DNA of 64,000 bases from assembly GCA_949130495.1 (NCBI GenBank), contig OX422208.1, positions 400,017,885 through 400,081,884 of the forward strand, read 5' to 3'. The notes below the pieces were generated by a model. That model made no database searches, had not been told where the DNA came from, and saw nothing but the letters and a program-made list of their open reading frames with translations. Below, one piece after another: positions 1-10,963 of the stretch (position 1 is its first letter; every line of letters starts with the position of its first letter). The translations under genes and the position numbers were made by a program. The stretch comes from Sambucus nigra. Its lineage: Eukaryota > Streptophyta > Magnoliopsida > Dipsacales > Adoxaceae.

Positions 1-996
1 GGACAATCAACGTCCTATTGATGTGCAATCCACCCTCAAAACTGACTGAGTACAACTCTGCTCTACCTTCCAAAACTATTGGACCCTCCCTTGTCAAGAA
101 GGATCCCTTGTTGGGTCTTCATAGTCCCTTAACCCATCTTCGTTGTGATGGTTATGCCTACTATAAATTCCTAGGCTATCTTCTTCCCTTAACGAAGTTC
201 AGTCCACCTCACCATTCCAAATTTGCTTCTAACTACCCTATAGGCATACAACTAAACTAATTTACCTCCATGTTACCTTTTCTCTAATGATACTAAATAT
301 CGAACTTACCACGGCGCCCATACACCCTACACCCCGTGTATATAGGCATAAATATCATTGATGCAACTTATGTATATCAAAATTGACCCCACATGGTATG
401 CATGACTATTTAGTAAAGGTAGACTCGATTGCTCTACTAATCATGATGAAATTCTTCTTGAGATTTCCCCACTTATAAACTAGTGGCGCAAACATCCTCC
501 CAGTGATTTCTACATAGCACTCCCGGCTTCGTTGGCCTTAGATTATATACTATCTCTCTTATCGAAGAGTTATCTATACACGTGTAATGACCTATATACT
601 AAACCAATTAACTAGATCCCAAAACATCTCCCAACGCTTACTAAGGTTCATGAGTGGGACGTCTCATAAGGGAAATCCAAATATTGAATCCCCTCGATAC
701 ACTACTACTTGATGTTGTCGGGCATCGAGATCCATAAGCCCCAAAAACACTACTAGGGCACTCAAAAACCATGCCTCCAAAAGTCACTAAATTTTATTCC
801 CAACTCCCACATCTATAAAATATTCATATAATACGATGCTCGCACTATCACTAAGTTAATAGTGCTAAGTCAATAACGAAGTCAATCTCTCGTCTCGGTG
901 GTAACCCCGGTATCCATTGAATCACATCAATAATGTCCCTAAACACAAGGATCAAATATAATGAGACAACTATACTCTTCGAAGTCTCCTCTCTAA
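1..996 (-). pseudogene. Tekay-like gypsy pol remnant: start of reverse transcriptase
   Basis: On the minus strand, about 960-850, the translation contains IPGLPPRREIDFVIDL. This matches the 'PGLPPxREVEFxIDL' segment that opens the RT domain in Tekay/Del-type gypsy elements. It is followed by a weak match to the next RT block (WELGIKFSDF-RHGF). Stops and frame changes are frequent. Upstream in the element's own direction lies the Helitron at 997-6364, beyond which the protease of the same element appears at 6366-6800 at roughly the spacing expected for one interrupted pol. Below about 300 I see no recognisable domain, and the element runs off the left edge of the window. The RT assignment rests on one short motif. 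Confidence 0.45.
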
Positions 997-1020
997 TCTA
1001 TATTATACCTCTAATAAAGT

Positions 1021-1735
1021 AGTATAGAGATTTTAATGCCAATTAATGCACATTAACCTATTTACTCTCCTCCTCTCCTACTATTCATCTTTAAGCCCTT
1101 TTAAATTCCTTTTATAACCGTATTCACGTAATGTCTTTTTGGTTTCCCAACTATGAGTAATGACTATTTGGCTTCCCAACTATGAATGTACACATAATTA
1201 AAAGCAATGAAATTCTAAAGCTTTTAAACCTCTAATACTAATATAAATTATGCAACTCCTAAACTTCTAATCGACTCCGCCTCAAACACGAGACCAGGGT
1301 GATAGATCAATAAGATTATACACATATATACATCTACATTTACATATAGTCTTATATATGGCTGGAGGAATAACCTTAGGATATACACAAACGTGGGTGG
1401 TGGGTGGTGGTTGTAGTTTGTACTTTCATCGTTGTTATCTCTCTTTCTTTTGAAAGGATCCTTCACTATACGAGAAAGGTATTTTGATAATCTATATAGG
1501 TCGTAAGCTTTGTTTTACCCCATAAATAATATTCAATGTTATATACATAGGTGATCAATTACAATCATTGATCAAGAAAAAATAGAAGCTTCTTTCCGAT
1601 GCCCTACTCAAAATCAAAGAAGGTACATGCAACATCTCTTAACCCACACCCACATACCTGTTAAAATTGCTCACGCACTGTATATATATAAAATAAAACA
1701 CACACTATGTTTTGGGTAAACATACATGCACAAAC

Positions 1736-1738
<3 letters not shown>
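1021..1738. other. Helitron interior, no gene recognised
   Basis: AT-rich filler with no supported coding sequence. A short direct duplication (TTTGGYTTCCCAACTATGA) occurs around 1140-1186. The segment CCCACATACCTGTTAAAA near 1650 recurs near 2828, on the other side of the LINE, so this flank was locally duplicated before or around the LINE insertion. Confidence 0.5.

Positions 1739-1780
<42 letters not shown>
1739..1780. repeat. (TA)n microsatellite
   Basis: About 21 uninterrupted TA units. The run ends at the left copy of the LINE target-site duplication. Confidence 0.95.
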
Positions 1781-1784
<4 letters not shown>

Positions 1785-1789
1785 CAACA

Positions 1790-2778
1790 TAGATATATGT
1801 TATGCCCACCGTCAAGTCTTTTGCTAGATCTGATTCTCTGGCTGAGATGTATCAATCTTCTGAGTTTGAGAGATGGTTTTGTGCTAGTGCTATCCTCTTT
1901 TGATGCTTTATAGTGGTCTTCTGGTTGGGTTTGGACTTTGGTCTTTCCCCCCCAGTCCTGTTGCTTGCGAGCTATTTTTCTGATAGTGTGGCTTTTCATG
2001 CTTGAGGATCTTTTGTATGATACTTGGTTGTTTGTTCTTTGGTTGAGGATTTCTAAAAATAAGACTCGGGTGTTGAGATTGATTTCTATTGAGCTTAGTT
2101 GATGTGCATATGTGTTCTTTCTCTTAATTTGTGTTGTAGGTGATCTTGATGTGGGGTTTCTCTGCTATTTGGGCATTCTTTGGTTGAGTTATCTTCTTGG
2201 TTCTTTAGCAGGTTTAAGTCTGGTTTGGGTGCTTCTTTGGTTGATGGATGCCATTTGGGTGCTTCTTTGGTGTTTTGATGAGGCTTGGAGGTCATAGTAG
2301 GTTGGATTTTCATGGTTTGTTTGGAAGTGTTTTGGTTTTCTCTCAGGAGGTTTTGCTGTTTTGAGGATTTTTTTTTAATTGTCTTTGCTGACAATGTTTT
2401 GGGTTTTGATGTTGGCAACTGGTTTGGGGATGCCCATGGTTTTTTGGTTTCGTGGTTTTGTTTGTTGGGTGATGTGTGGTTGTGCTAGGCTATTTCTCAT
2501 AGGCATGGTGTTGTGTTGGTCTTCCACTGAAAACATCTATTGTCATCTTATTTGGATTTCTTTTATTTGTTTGTTTGTTTTAGAGTTGGGTTGGGCTTGG
2601 TTTGGCCTTTTTTGTGGGTCTGTGAGTGTGGGATGGGTTTCCTTTGCCTATTTAGAGGTTTGGAATGAGGTTGTTTGTTTGTTTTGTTGGATTGTCAAGC
2701 CGGTTTGTTTTGAATGTGTTTTCTTTGTATCTCATTGAGCTCTGGCCTTTTCTAATATATTACCTTTCATAAAAAAAG
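1790..2778 (+). mobile_element. 5'-truncated LINE with target-site duplication
   Basis: The segment is flanked by an exact 11-bp direct repeat, TATTAACAACA, at 1779-1789 and 2779-2789. It ends in a short A-run (AAAAAAAG, 2771-2778) after a T/G-rich tail with the words 'GAGCTCTGGCCTTTTCTAA' and 'ATTACCTTTCAT', a composition typical of plant LINE 3' ends. No ORF with a recognisable LINE reverse transcriptase domain remains, so the roughly 1 kb copy would be mostly 3' UTR, truncated at the 5' end as usual for target-primed reverse transcription. The TSD plus A-tail is the main evidence. A SINE is less likely because of the length and the lack of a tRNA-like head. Confidence 0.7.
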
Positions 2779-2786
2779 TATTAACA

Positions 2787-2787
<1 letters not shown>

Positions 2788-2814
<27 letters not shown>
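2788..2814. repeat. (AC)n microsatellite
   Basis: About 13 AC units starting in the right copy of the LINE target-site duplication. Confidence 0.9.
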
Positions 2815-2819
<5 letters not shown>

Positions 2820-2933
2820 CACCCACTCCCACATACCTGTTAAAACAGTAACACACATGTCCAACTAAAAGTGAAATCCCACTTCCATATATGTGCGTAT
2901 ATATGGCAAGGTCATACTCTGTTTTTGACATAG

Positions 2934-2979
<46 letters not shown>

Positions 2980-2985
2980 GTTGTG

Positions 2986-3042
<57 letters not shown>

Positions 3043-3054
3043 GCTGTGTTATAG

Positions 3055-3137
<83 letters not shown>
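2934..3137. repeat. compound palindromic microsatellite (TA)n(TG)n ... (CA)n(AT)n
   Basis: The order is (TA)n 2934-2957, (TG)n 2958-2979, (TA)n 2989-3016, (TG)n 3017-3041, then TGGCT (3041-3045), a GTGTTAT loop, AGCCA (3053-3057), (CA)n to about 3100 and (AT)n to about 3137. The two halves are complementary around position 3049, so the tract could form a hairpin or cruciform of about 50-90 bp per arm. Open frames across it are artefacts of the repeat. Confidence 0.95.
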
Positions 3138-3140
<3 letters not shown>

Positions 3141-3267
3141 AAGTAAGAAACTTATGCATGTCACAAGTTAAAACTATGATGTCACTTTTGGGGTTTCTAA
3201 ATTAATGGTTGAGATTGTTTGTGGAGGTTTTGAATCTAATGGTTTATAATCATTCAAACATAAATGG

Positions 3268-3987
3268 TTGGGATTAAGCAACCTTCACACTGGGATTCAA
3301 AATCATAGAGTGGCTGAAGTACAACCCAAGATATGGGCATTCTCCATATCTTCACTTCACTTCACATCATATGCTCCAAAACCCAAGAGACAGGTGCAGA
3401 GGAAAGTTGTGCGTGAGTTTCTCCTTAAGGTGAGTTCCATTTTTTTGTTAACTGCATTTATGGGGTGAAAGCTAAATGAGTTTACAAAAAAAAAAAAAAA
3501 AAAAACTAGTTCACATTGTGAGTTTATGTGCTTTTTTTGTTTACTGGGTTTACAAGAACTGGGTTTCTTTTTTTAATCTAGTAAAGACTGACATTTTAAA
3601 GGATTTTATGGTAACAGATATACACTAACTCCAAAAGATAACCAACTCAGTTGATGAGCTCAAGCAGTTATTTTCCAATTGAAAACGTCAAAATATGTTC
3701 CATAAAAATAGGAATACAAGAGATCAAGAAGTTCAAGAAGCTTTGAATTAGTCCGTCGTTCAGCTCCCTATTAACAGCATACAATGTTCAGTTGACGAGC
3801 TCAAGCAATTTGTATGTTTGAGTAGAATTTATATGTTCGGTTCCCAATGTTTAGCTTCTCAATATGCCTTCATCTTCTCAAAAGAACTGATAGTCTCTCT
3901 CTCTCCTCCATTTATTTGCAGGAGAAAAATTGGGTGATCCAAACCGCAAAACATGAGCTTGAGAAAATTTCCAGATCTGATTTCTAA
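3268..3987 (+). pseudogene. possible captured two-exon gene fragment
   Basis: An ATG at 3268 opens 54 codons ending in a basic stretch (PKPKRQVQRKVVREFLLK), directly followed by AAG|GTGAGT at 3430, a consensus plant donor. At 3911-3921 there is a pyrimidine-rich acceptor, TTTATTTGCAG. Reading on from 3922 in the same phase gives 21 residues (EKNWVIQTAKHELEKISRSDF) and a stop at 3985-3987. The two parts would make a 75-residue chain with a charged helical C-terminus. The first part is rich in Ser/Thr/His before the basic stretch and could be an organelle-targeting type leader. I do not recognise the family. It lies inside the Helitron, so a captured fragment of a host gene is a reasonable reading. 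Splicing is inferred, not shown. Confidence 0.35.
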
Positions 3988-4138
3988 TGTTGAGGTGGAT
4001 GTCAAAATATCACCAAAATTAATGAGAGGTATGTTCAAACTAGGTTCCGTTTTAATAAGATTTCGTCTATTTGACTATGTTGGCCTCATTTTTTGTTCGA
4101 AACCCAGTTTTGTCCCATCTCTGAGTTTTTTTAGGAAC

Positions 4139-4545
4139 AAATCAATCACCGATGAGAGCAAACGCTATGATGGGCGAACAACTCCAAAGTTCAGCCACCG
4201 AAAAACACCCAAATCAGCCCAGTTTCGAATCGGGTAACCGTGGTAAAACACCCAACACCCGAACGCAATCTAGATCCAAATCGGGTAACACCCAAATCAG
4301 CCCAGTTCGGCCACCGGAAAACATCAAACGGAGTGGAAGAATGAAATATCAGAATGAAATATTTTCGGACCTGTGTTGGATCGGAATGAAATGTTGTCGA
4401 TCCTGTGTTGGATCGGAATGAAAATAGGACATGTGTTCAATCAAGAGAGGGGAAATGGTGGGGGGCTATAGAGGTCCTCTGCCCAAGACCTGGGTTTACG
4501 TTTGGACATGAAAATAGGACATGTGTTGTATGTTTGAGAGAGAGT
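4139..4545 (+). repeat. local degenerate direct repeats
   Basis: ACACCCAAATCAGCCCAGTT occurs at about 4205 and again at about 4287. GATCGGAATGAAA and GGACATGTGTT also recur between 4378 and 4530. The region is richer in G+C than its AT-rich surroundings and may be part of the sequence captured by the Helitron, but no domain is recognisable. From about 4550 to 5870 the sequence is A/T-rich with poly-A and poly-T runs and no gene that I can support. Confidence 0.4.
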
Positions 4546-5874
4546 CGTGAATTTTTAACAAGTTGCTGAGAGAGATTCTTTTATTTTTTTAATTTCTTTT
4601 AGAATTTGAAAATTGCCTTTTGATTTTTTTTTGGATCAAATATCAAAAAGTTCCTCAAATATTTTTTAATACACATTTTTAAATACATATTTTTAAATTT
4701 TTTTGAACAAAATAAAATAAGTACTTTTTTATATACGTTTTTTTTTGTTGGGAAAGCCCTATAAAAAGAATACTATTTTATTGGGAAAGGGCCATCTAAG
4801 ATATCAACTGGTATTTTGATGGGTTACTCATTGTTGAAAGCACTGTGATGATCTTGATAGAGACCCATAATCAGGGTCTTCAAAAACCTACACACACATT
4901 TTTATATTATTTTTGGCTCATATATTATATCAAAATCTGTTTTTATATAATAACGAATTTTTTTTATATAAAATCTTTTTATATAAAAAACAAAAAATCA
5001 CTATTTTTTGTTAGGCTAGAGTAAAGAGTATATTGATAAACACAAATTAATTTAATATGTATACGCGTTTTTAGGATACCTTTAATTTGGCTCAAGGTTT
5101 CTTAGTAAAAGAAAATGGGGTGTACTACCTTAAGTGTTAACATAAAAAAATATTTGCGCTTTTCCCTAGCGATTTGATTTTCCATAGGAAGCTTTTAATA
5201 AAAATATCAGATAATGTGATCATAAAGATAATGTTGCTCAAGTTGTCTGCAAAAGAAGTGATCACATGTCTAAAACTTAAAGGCAACTTGGTAGAATATT
5301 TAAATACTAATATTATTTCTCCATCCAGATGGAGAGTGGGTTGAACCAACAACTTAAAATTTCATAAATGTATTTCACTAAATATATAGTGTGACACTAG
5401 GTCATGTAAAAAAAATTGTTAAATTAAAAATTAAATTTTAAACGGTTTTTAAATTATAAATTATTTAATGAAAATAATTAAATAGTATATGAAAATGCTT
5501 TTTTTATAAAAAAAGGTTAAAAACGAATATGTATAGAAAAACATTTTCTTTTATGAAAAAGAGTTCAAACAAATTTTTATATATTTAAAAACAGTTAAAA
5601 ATAAATTTATTATAAAAAAATAATTTTTTAAATAGTATTTTACCCCCTATTGTAATTTGGATGAAAATGTCCCCATTCTTTTGTTGGTTTTTGGAATTAA
5701 ATAGGTTATGTTTATCTTAGTGTAGGGTGAACGAAATTCTTTTGCCCAAATTTTTTAAGACTAATTTTTTTTAAAATAACACTTTGTTTTGTCGGGGGGA
5801 ATGGATTTTTTTTCGTTTTACAATTACTTTGAAGTTTTTATCGTTATGTGATTATGTACTTTGAAAATTTTCAT

Positions 5875-5903
5875 CGTGCCTTCAGGCACGGGCATATCCT
5901 AGT
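5875..5903 (+). mobile_element. nested Helitron 3' terminus (CTAG|T type)
   Basis: A perfect 6-bp stem, CGTGCC-TTCA-GGCACG (5875-5890), is followed 8 nt later by CTAG (5899-5902) and T. This is the textbook Helitron 3' end. The matching 5' TC end was not found with confidence upstream. The element may start anywhere between about 3140 and 5700 and would be nested in the larger Helitron. Confidence 0.55.
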
Positions 5904-5978
5904 GTATATATATATATTGGGTAATGGATTTTTATCCGTGTATGTGTGTGTATCTATGGAGGTTTATGGGTTGTGTTT

Positions 5979-5979
<1 letters not shown>

Positions 5980-6009
<30 letters not shown>
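5980..6009. repeat. (TA)n microsatellite
   Basis: A run of about 15 TA units in an AT-rich stretch (5904-6330) that otherwise shows no gene. Confidence 0.9.
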
Positions 6010-6012
<3 letters not shown>

Positions 6013-6365
6013 AAAAAAGTGTATCATATATACATAACTCGTATGTATATACATAGGTATATAGACACATAACTCATATGAATAAAAAATTACTCACATT
6101 CAATATGAATACGATTTTTTTGATACAAAAATAATTATATTTATTTGTGACATTAAAGGCAAAATAATTTCAATATCAATCATAAATGTAATTTTGTATG
6201 ATGGACAGTGAAATAAATAAAACAATATTTTTAATGAAGGATGTGTTATGTTTATATAATGAAAATTATTAAAATGAATTTCCATTATATATATGATTGT
6301 ATATAAGTAAATATTATAAGTATTTTATGTATGTCGCTTGCACATCATGCGGGTTACATTCTAAT

Positions 6366-6800
6366 ATAATATAAAAGAGGGCTCGACCCTCACTTATGAC
6401 GAGGCATCACAAAAAGAAACACATCTTGTCTTGGAATAGCATACACGATTGCCTTACTGCAATACACGTCTCTATACCCAGGATAACACCATACTCATAT
6501 ATACCTAAAACGAGTAGATCCACTAGAACATATCCTACCAATGTCCACACACGCTCCCATGATGATGGAATGAAAGAGAGACATGTTGCCCAACGATAAA
6601 TATACACTCATAATAATAATAATTGTCTCTACATCCACAAAAATCATCTTATACGTGAATCCAGTGATAACAAAAGAATGTGACGTACTCGTGTCACACA
6701 AAACTCGCCCCATGTGCCAATGGTTACAAAACATACCCTCAATTTCTAATGGTGTTGGTTGTTCAACTGGTTCACGAACGTGATACACATTCCCAAAAAA
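6366..6800 (-). pseudogene. Tekay-like gypsy aspartic protease remnant
   Basis: On the minus strand, about 6700-6640, the translation reads GRVLCDTSTSHSFVITGF. This corresponds to the retropepsin block 'ARVLFDSGATHSFIS' of the RVP_2 family, with the catalytic DSG changed to DTS. About 45 residues later another frame gives LLVLGIYEYGVILGIE, equivalent to 'LIVLDMxxFDVILGMDW'. Together these define the protease of a Tekay/Del-type chromovirus. Frameshifts and the altered active site make it non-functional. The domain is cut at its C-terminal side by the Helitron. Confidence 0.75.
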
Positions 6801-8005
6801 AACCTACCCTTGTGAAGGTGGTAATGCTGGGACTTTTGGTGGGATTAGAAGCTGCTACAACTGTTGCCCTCTGTTAGTCACCCTGCTCCGGACCCGTAGC
6901 CCTTCTGGAACACGCATGCCACATGTGATCTTGCTCCCTATAAACGAAACGCCTCCTTGTGAAATTTGCCTACCTTTAGCCCTCCAGACCCTAAAGAGGG
7001 TGCCCTTATCTCTGGACCTATTGTCATCGATCTCCGTGACCCTATAGGCTTCCAGTATTTCTCTTCTGGACCTGCCTTTAACTACCATTACCCGACCTAA
7101 ATATCTTAGTCGAGTCCCCATTCTTGGAATCTCGCTCATACTGCCTACCCTGCTGCTATGGTGCCCCGTTGGCCTCAGTGCCCCCGATCTTGACCTGATG
7201 GCTAGAGTCTCCTGCCCTCTTCACTCCTTTCTGATGGAAGCGATGGTCTTGACAGTGTAAAAGTGGAATTGACGACCTCAGCATAAGTCTTCAATGCCGG
7301 ATTTTCCAACTAATATTGGCGAATCCTCCAAGTGAGTCCATTGGTAAACTTAAGGACCATCTTATCCTCGGTGTTCACCTCGTTTTAAATAAATTTTGGC
7401 AGGCGCATGAACTCATCATATTTGGCCATAATTCAACCCTCATGTGAAATATCTAGTAACCTACTCCTCATCTTCATCTGATCTGCCGATGGAAATAACT
7501 TGCGTCAAACCGCACCCAGAACTCTTGTATTGCCGTCGAATCTCTCTCCTCTGCTATGGTAATCGAGTCTCACCACTGTACAGCTGCACCGACTACCTTA
7601 AATGTAGCTAGTACTTGATTTTGAATGTCACTGCACTGCACCCTATGCAAAAGCCTCTGGATGTCTTTCTTCTATTGGCTAGCTACAACCACATTCATGC
7701 TCCCCTAAAACTACGACGAATGGCCTTTCTGAAAGGCATGTCTAAATCTTTCCCACACTGACGGAACTGGGTGGGGTTGGACGACTGGTGCCACTAGCTG
7801 CTGTGGCTAGGCCTAAGGAAAATGTTTTGCTAAGGCATACATAGAAGTATTAACCGTCTATGCAAGAATGGTGGCAACCTCTTCTATGGTCAACGTCCTC
7901 CGAGTGGTCTGCGTCTTTGACTGGGCCTCTCCTCCTGTGCCCTCCTTGAGGCTCGAGCTAATCGTCACCTCCTGTTGTTTGTCATCTGAACCCAAACCGC
8001 ATTTT
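6801..8005 (-). pseudogene. Tekay-like gypsy gag remnant
   Basis: Read from about 8003 downwards on the minus strand, the translation shows a gypsy gag pattern across several frames: RKLFPSADQMKMRSRL, then ISHEG-IMAKYDEFMRLPKF and EDKMVLKFTNGLTWRI. These match the capsid-region motifs 'MTVAEYxxxFxxLSKF' and 'KFxxGLRxxI'. A polar, Arg/Gly-rich stretch between about 7140 and 6855 sits where the nucleocapsid should be, but no clean CCHC knuckle remains. Many stops occur. The order (LTR, primer site, gag, protease) fits one element transcribed to the left. Confidence 0.65.
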
Positions 8006-8156
8006 TATGAGATTCACTTCAACTATATATAAAATCGTAAGAAGGTAAAAGCTCAATATGAATCAACAAACCTAAGCATAGTGCTTTGAATTAAATAAAA
8101 TGCAATGCTAAAAATGCAAGAAGTCCGCACAGATCCTAATGCAACTAGAACCTGAT

Positions 8157-8168
8157 GCTCTGGTACCA
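8157..8168 (-). other. primer binding site, tRNA-iMet type
   Basis: The minus strand reads TGGTACCAGAGC, 11 of 12 matches to the standard TGGTATCAGAGC site. It lies 4 nt inside the end of the LTR at 8173, the usual position for plant gypsy elements. Confidence 0.85.
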
Positions 8169-8172
8169 TCAG

Positions 8173-10963
8173 TGACACCCCTATTATTCTAATACCGATT
8201 TATTAGGCCATTATTAAATTAAATGGGAATCTTATCTGGTTTCATTCTTAGCATCACTGTCGAAACCCAATTACATAAATTAATAACCTATTAAGTCTGG
8301 TGTCAAAATTTTAAAACTTATAAATATGCTTCATTAAACCATTCAACCATATAAGATAAACATCCAAAACAATAGAACGTAATGAGTACTGATAGCAATA
8401 AATAAATAAATAATCGAGTAAACTCTCGGTAAATCCCAAGTACAAAAATCAAACAGCTAAATGAAATACTGTAAACAAAGTCTGATAATAAAGTTGTCCA
8501 ACTATGGGAATCATTCCCAAAATAAATACTGGAAAAATATCCTAACTAGATAGAAAGGAAATAGGCATTTAAGCAACACTTACATGCATCCACAACTACT
8601 GCAGCATCGTCTGGCTATAATTAAAAGCTAACCCTGGAGTCCCTGCAGCTAAGCACCTAAAATGTTTTGAAAATATTTTTGACACGATTCAGTGCAAAAA
8701 ACATTTTAAAAACAGTTGCAAGTATCTAAATTCATTAATAAATATTCAACAAGAATTATTCATGTTCATCTGGTATTTCATTCACGTGAGATTATCCTCA
8801 CCCCTCATCAATGCACAGCTAACGCATTTACTTTAATTACCTAGTTATGCTACCTCGCCTAAATAGTCTAGCTACTATTAATATAATCAAATCCGCTAAA
8901 ACTATACCAATCTTTCTCCTTGTATATTACTTTACTTTGTTTATCACTTAGCTATCACATAAGCTATAACGTATCATTTTTATATTATATTCATATCGCT
9001 ATATAAGTAAGTAGCTACACACTAGTTATAAATTAGGGTTCACACAATCATTTAAGTATACGTATAGATATAACACTTTATTATATATATATATACATTG
9101 CATGCTCGAGCTAGCCTCCCTAATCCATCCCTAATATGCTATCAAGCTCCAAGTACATCACGTACCACCCCTGGGCCATCGGGTCAAAATCTCACTAATG
9201 ATCCCAAATCAAAAACACATATTGGAGGTGGTCATAGACATACATATGTGGGTCATAACCATACCACATTACCCCAAATGGACTCGAATCTCATTTATCC
9301 TAACATACAAAAAGTGGTCTTACATTCGTACTATGACGCGGGGAAACGACCCAACACTTGTTGGTCCGTACGCGTAACCTCCAATGATAACATAACTATA
9401 GTAGGTATGTTCACATAAGGTCTATCAGACATAGATAAATATATATACTAGTTTCACTTGATACTTATATATATGTTAAGTCAGTTAACGTGCATAATGT
9501 CTCTAGTAGCACTAGGCTACCAATCCCAAAGTCTATCGTGACCCCCGATTTTTCCGAAGTATTCACTTACTTATATGTAACTTCCTAACTTTAAATTTTT
9601 GGCCAACATGTTATTCTACGTAATCACTTAGACTAATCCTTCATGATTTCATAATTATCACCTAAGTATGTTCACCCTATTATACACATAATTTCTTACT
9701 CGAAATTCATCCCTGGTTAGCCTAAGGCACTTTCTAACCTTCCCTCTAAATTCCCAGAAGTATAACTCCATTTCTTGAATACCATAATCCATGATGATCC
9801 CTAAACAGTCCACTAGAAACAACAAAAGTTAGAGGATACCATCCAGTCAAACTGAACTAGTTCACTGGCTAGACCAAACTGGTTCGATGAACGGATCGGT
9901 TTGCTCCCCCTAGGGAGCTGATTCGATTTGCTGGGCTACCAGAATGAACTTTCGATGGGATTTTACCATTTCCCTTTAGACTTCATGAAATACACAAATA
10001 TGAATACTAATCCACTCCCAAACATAATTCAATAGGTTTCTACATATAATTCATCCCAAATAACATCTAATTCATAAGATCAACGACTTTATATCAAGAT
10101 CCATGCATGGTTTAAACCCTAATTCAAGATTCAAGATTTTCTTTCTTAAATCCATCAAGAATTTATCTTTTTCATTCTAATCACATCAGATTCATCATAT
10201 TATCATAATGAGATTCATCTACTAATAATTTCTTATTTTAAAACCTATTTTTGCTTGGTTCTCCCATCCCAAATATTGTATTTTCCTACACCAATTGGCA
10301 TCAATATTTGAAACTACATAATAACATTAAATCAAGTTGAATACTTGCCTTGAGAGTGACAGATTAATTGGATTTTCTTCTTGACTTCCTCTATTGACAA
10401 TGATTTTTAACCCGAAAGCACGTGATCTTCACCTCAGATCCTTTTCTCTTCAATTTTCTCCCTTCTCTTTTTCTCTTTTCTCTTTTCTCTCAAAACCCTA
10501 GCCTCTTTGGTGGATGGATAGATGCCCCTTTTATCCACCTTACTTATATATAAACCTAAGCACACCAAATCGCGAAATTGAGTTAGCACTCATATGTAAA
10601 ATAACCTGAATACCCTTTCACAACTCTAGTTTAGCCTAAAAGGCATTCGAAAATCAATTGTAGACCTCGGGTACCAATTTTGACTCATTCTAGACCATTG
10701 GCGCAATAAAAATTACCACGCGCGTTATCTAACATTAATTTCAATCCCAAGCCCAATACGATTCTATTGGCGTGTCCTAAATGAGATATCGCTAAACCCG
10801 CCACTTTAACTCATTTATGATGTAATATAATTTAACATGGTTTCATTTACTTATCACACGAGTAAATATAAGTTCACGTAAATATTAGTCCTTTTATTCG
10901 CTAATTAATATTTATTTAAGTCAACTTATTTCTCAATTTAATAAAAATTGTGTGCACACAACA
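8173..10963 (-). mobile_element. 5' LTR of the Tekay-like gypsy element
   Basis: The LTR ends next to the primer site with GGGGTGTCA (minus strand), and a plausible start is TGTTGTGTGCAC at 10,963, about 2.8 kb in all. A TATA box lies at 10,544-10,554, followed by an AGGGTTTTGAGAGAAAAGAG-type leader, which is the usual promoter and start of R in such LTRs. The phrase GTGAACATACCTAC is shared with the LTR at 15,177-17,347. The low-coordinate boundary is firm; the high-coordinate boundary is an estimate. The 3' LTR lies outside the window. Open frames inside it, including one at 9098-9418, are not genes. Confidence 0.65.
10544..10554 (-). promoter_or_regulatory. LTR TATA box
   Basis: TTTATATATAA on the minus strand, followed by a purine-rich AGAGAAAAGAG leader. 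It is the likely Pol II promoter of the LTR at 8173-10,963. Confidence 0.6.

Larger units (their letters stand above)
997..6364 (+). mobile_element. Helitron inserted in gypsy pol
   Basis: The left end, A|TCTATATTATACC (A at 996), has the TC start and AT-rich 'TCTATA' form typical of plant Helitrons. The right end, at 6336-6364, has a short stem (GCTTGCA / TGCGGGT with wobble pairs), a 6-nt spacer and CTAA, followed by T at 6365. This is the expected A|...|T target with no duplication. The flanks are the protease and RT of one minus-strand Tekay-like element, which supports a single insertion. No Rep/helicase protein is visible, so it is non-autonomous or gutted. Inside it are a LINE, microsatellites, a second Helitron terminus and a possible captured gene fragment. 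Confidence 0.6.

Noticed and set aside
2865..3205. Several open frames of about 60-104 codons
   Set aside because: They encode only Tyr-Ile, Cys-Val and Thr-His runs from the dinucleotide repeats.
997..5902. Helitron ending at 5902 instead of 6364
   Set aside because: It would leave about 460 bp of non-pol sequence between the element and the protease remnant, whereas the 6364 end restores near-normal pol spacing. The 5902 end is kept as a separate nested terminus.
9098..9418. 106-codon plus-strand frame
   Set aside because: It is antisense inside the Tekay-type LTR and has no recognisable motif.
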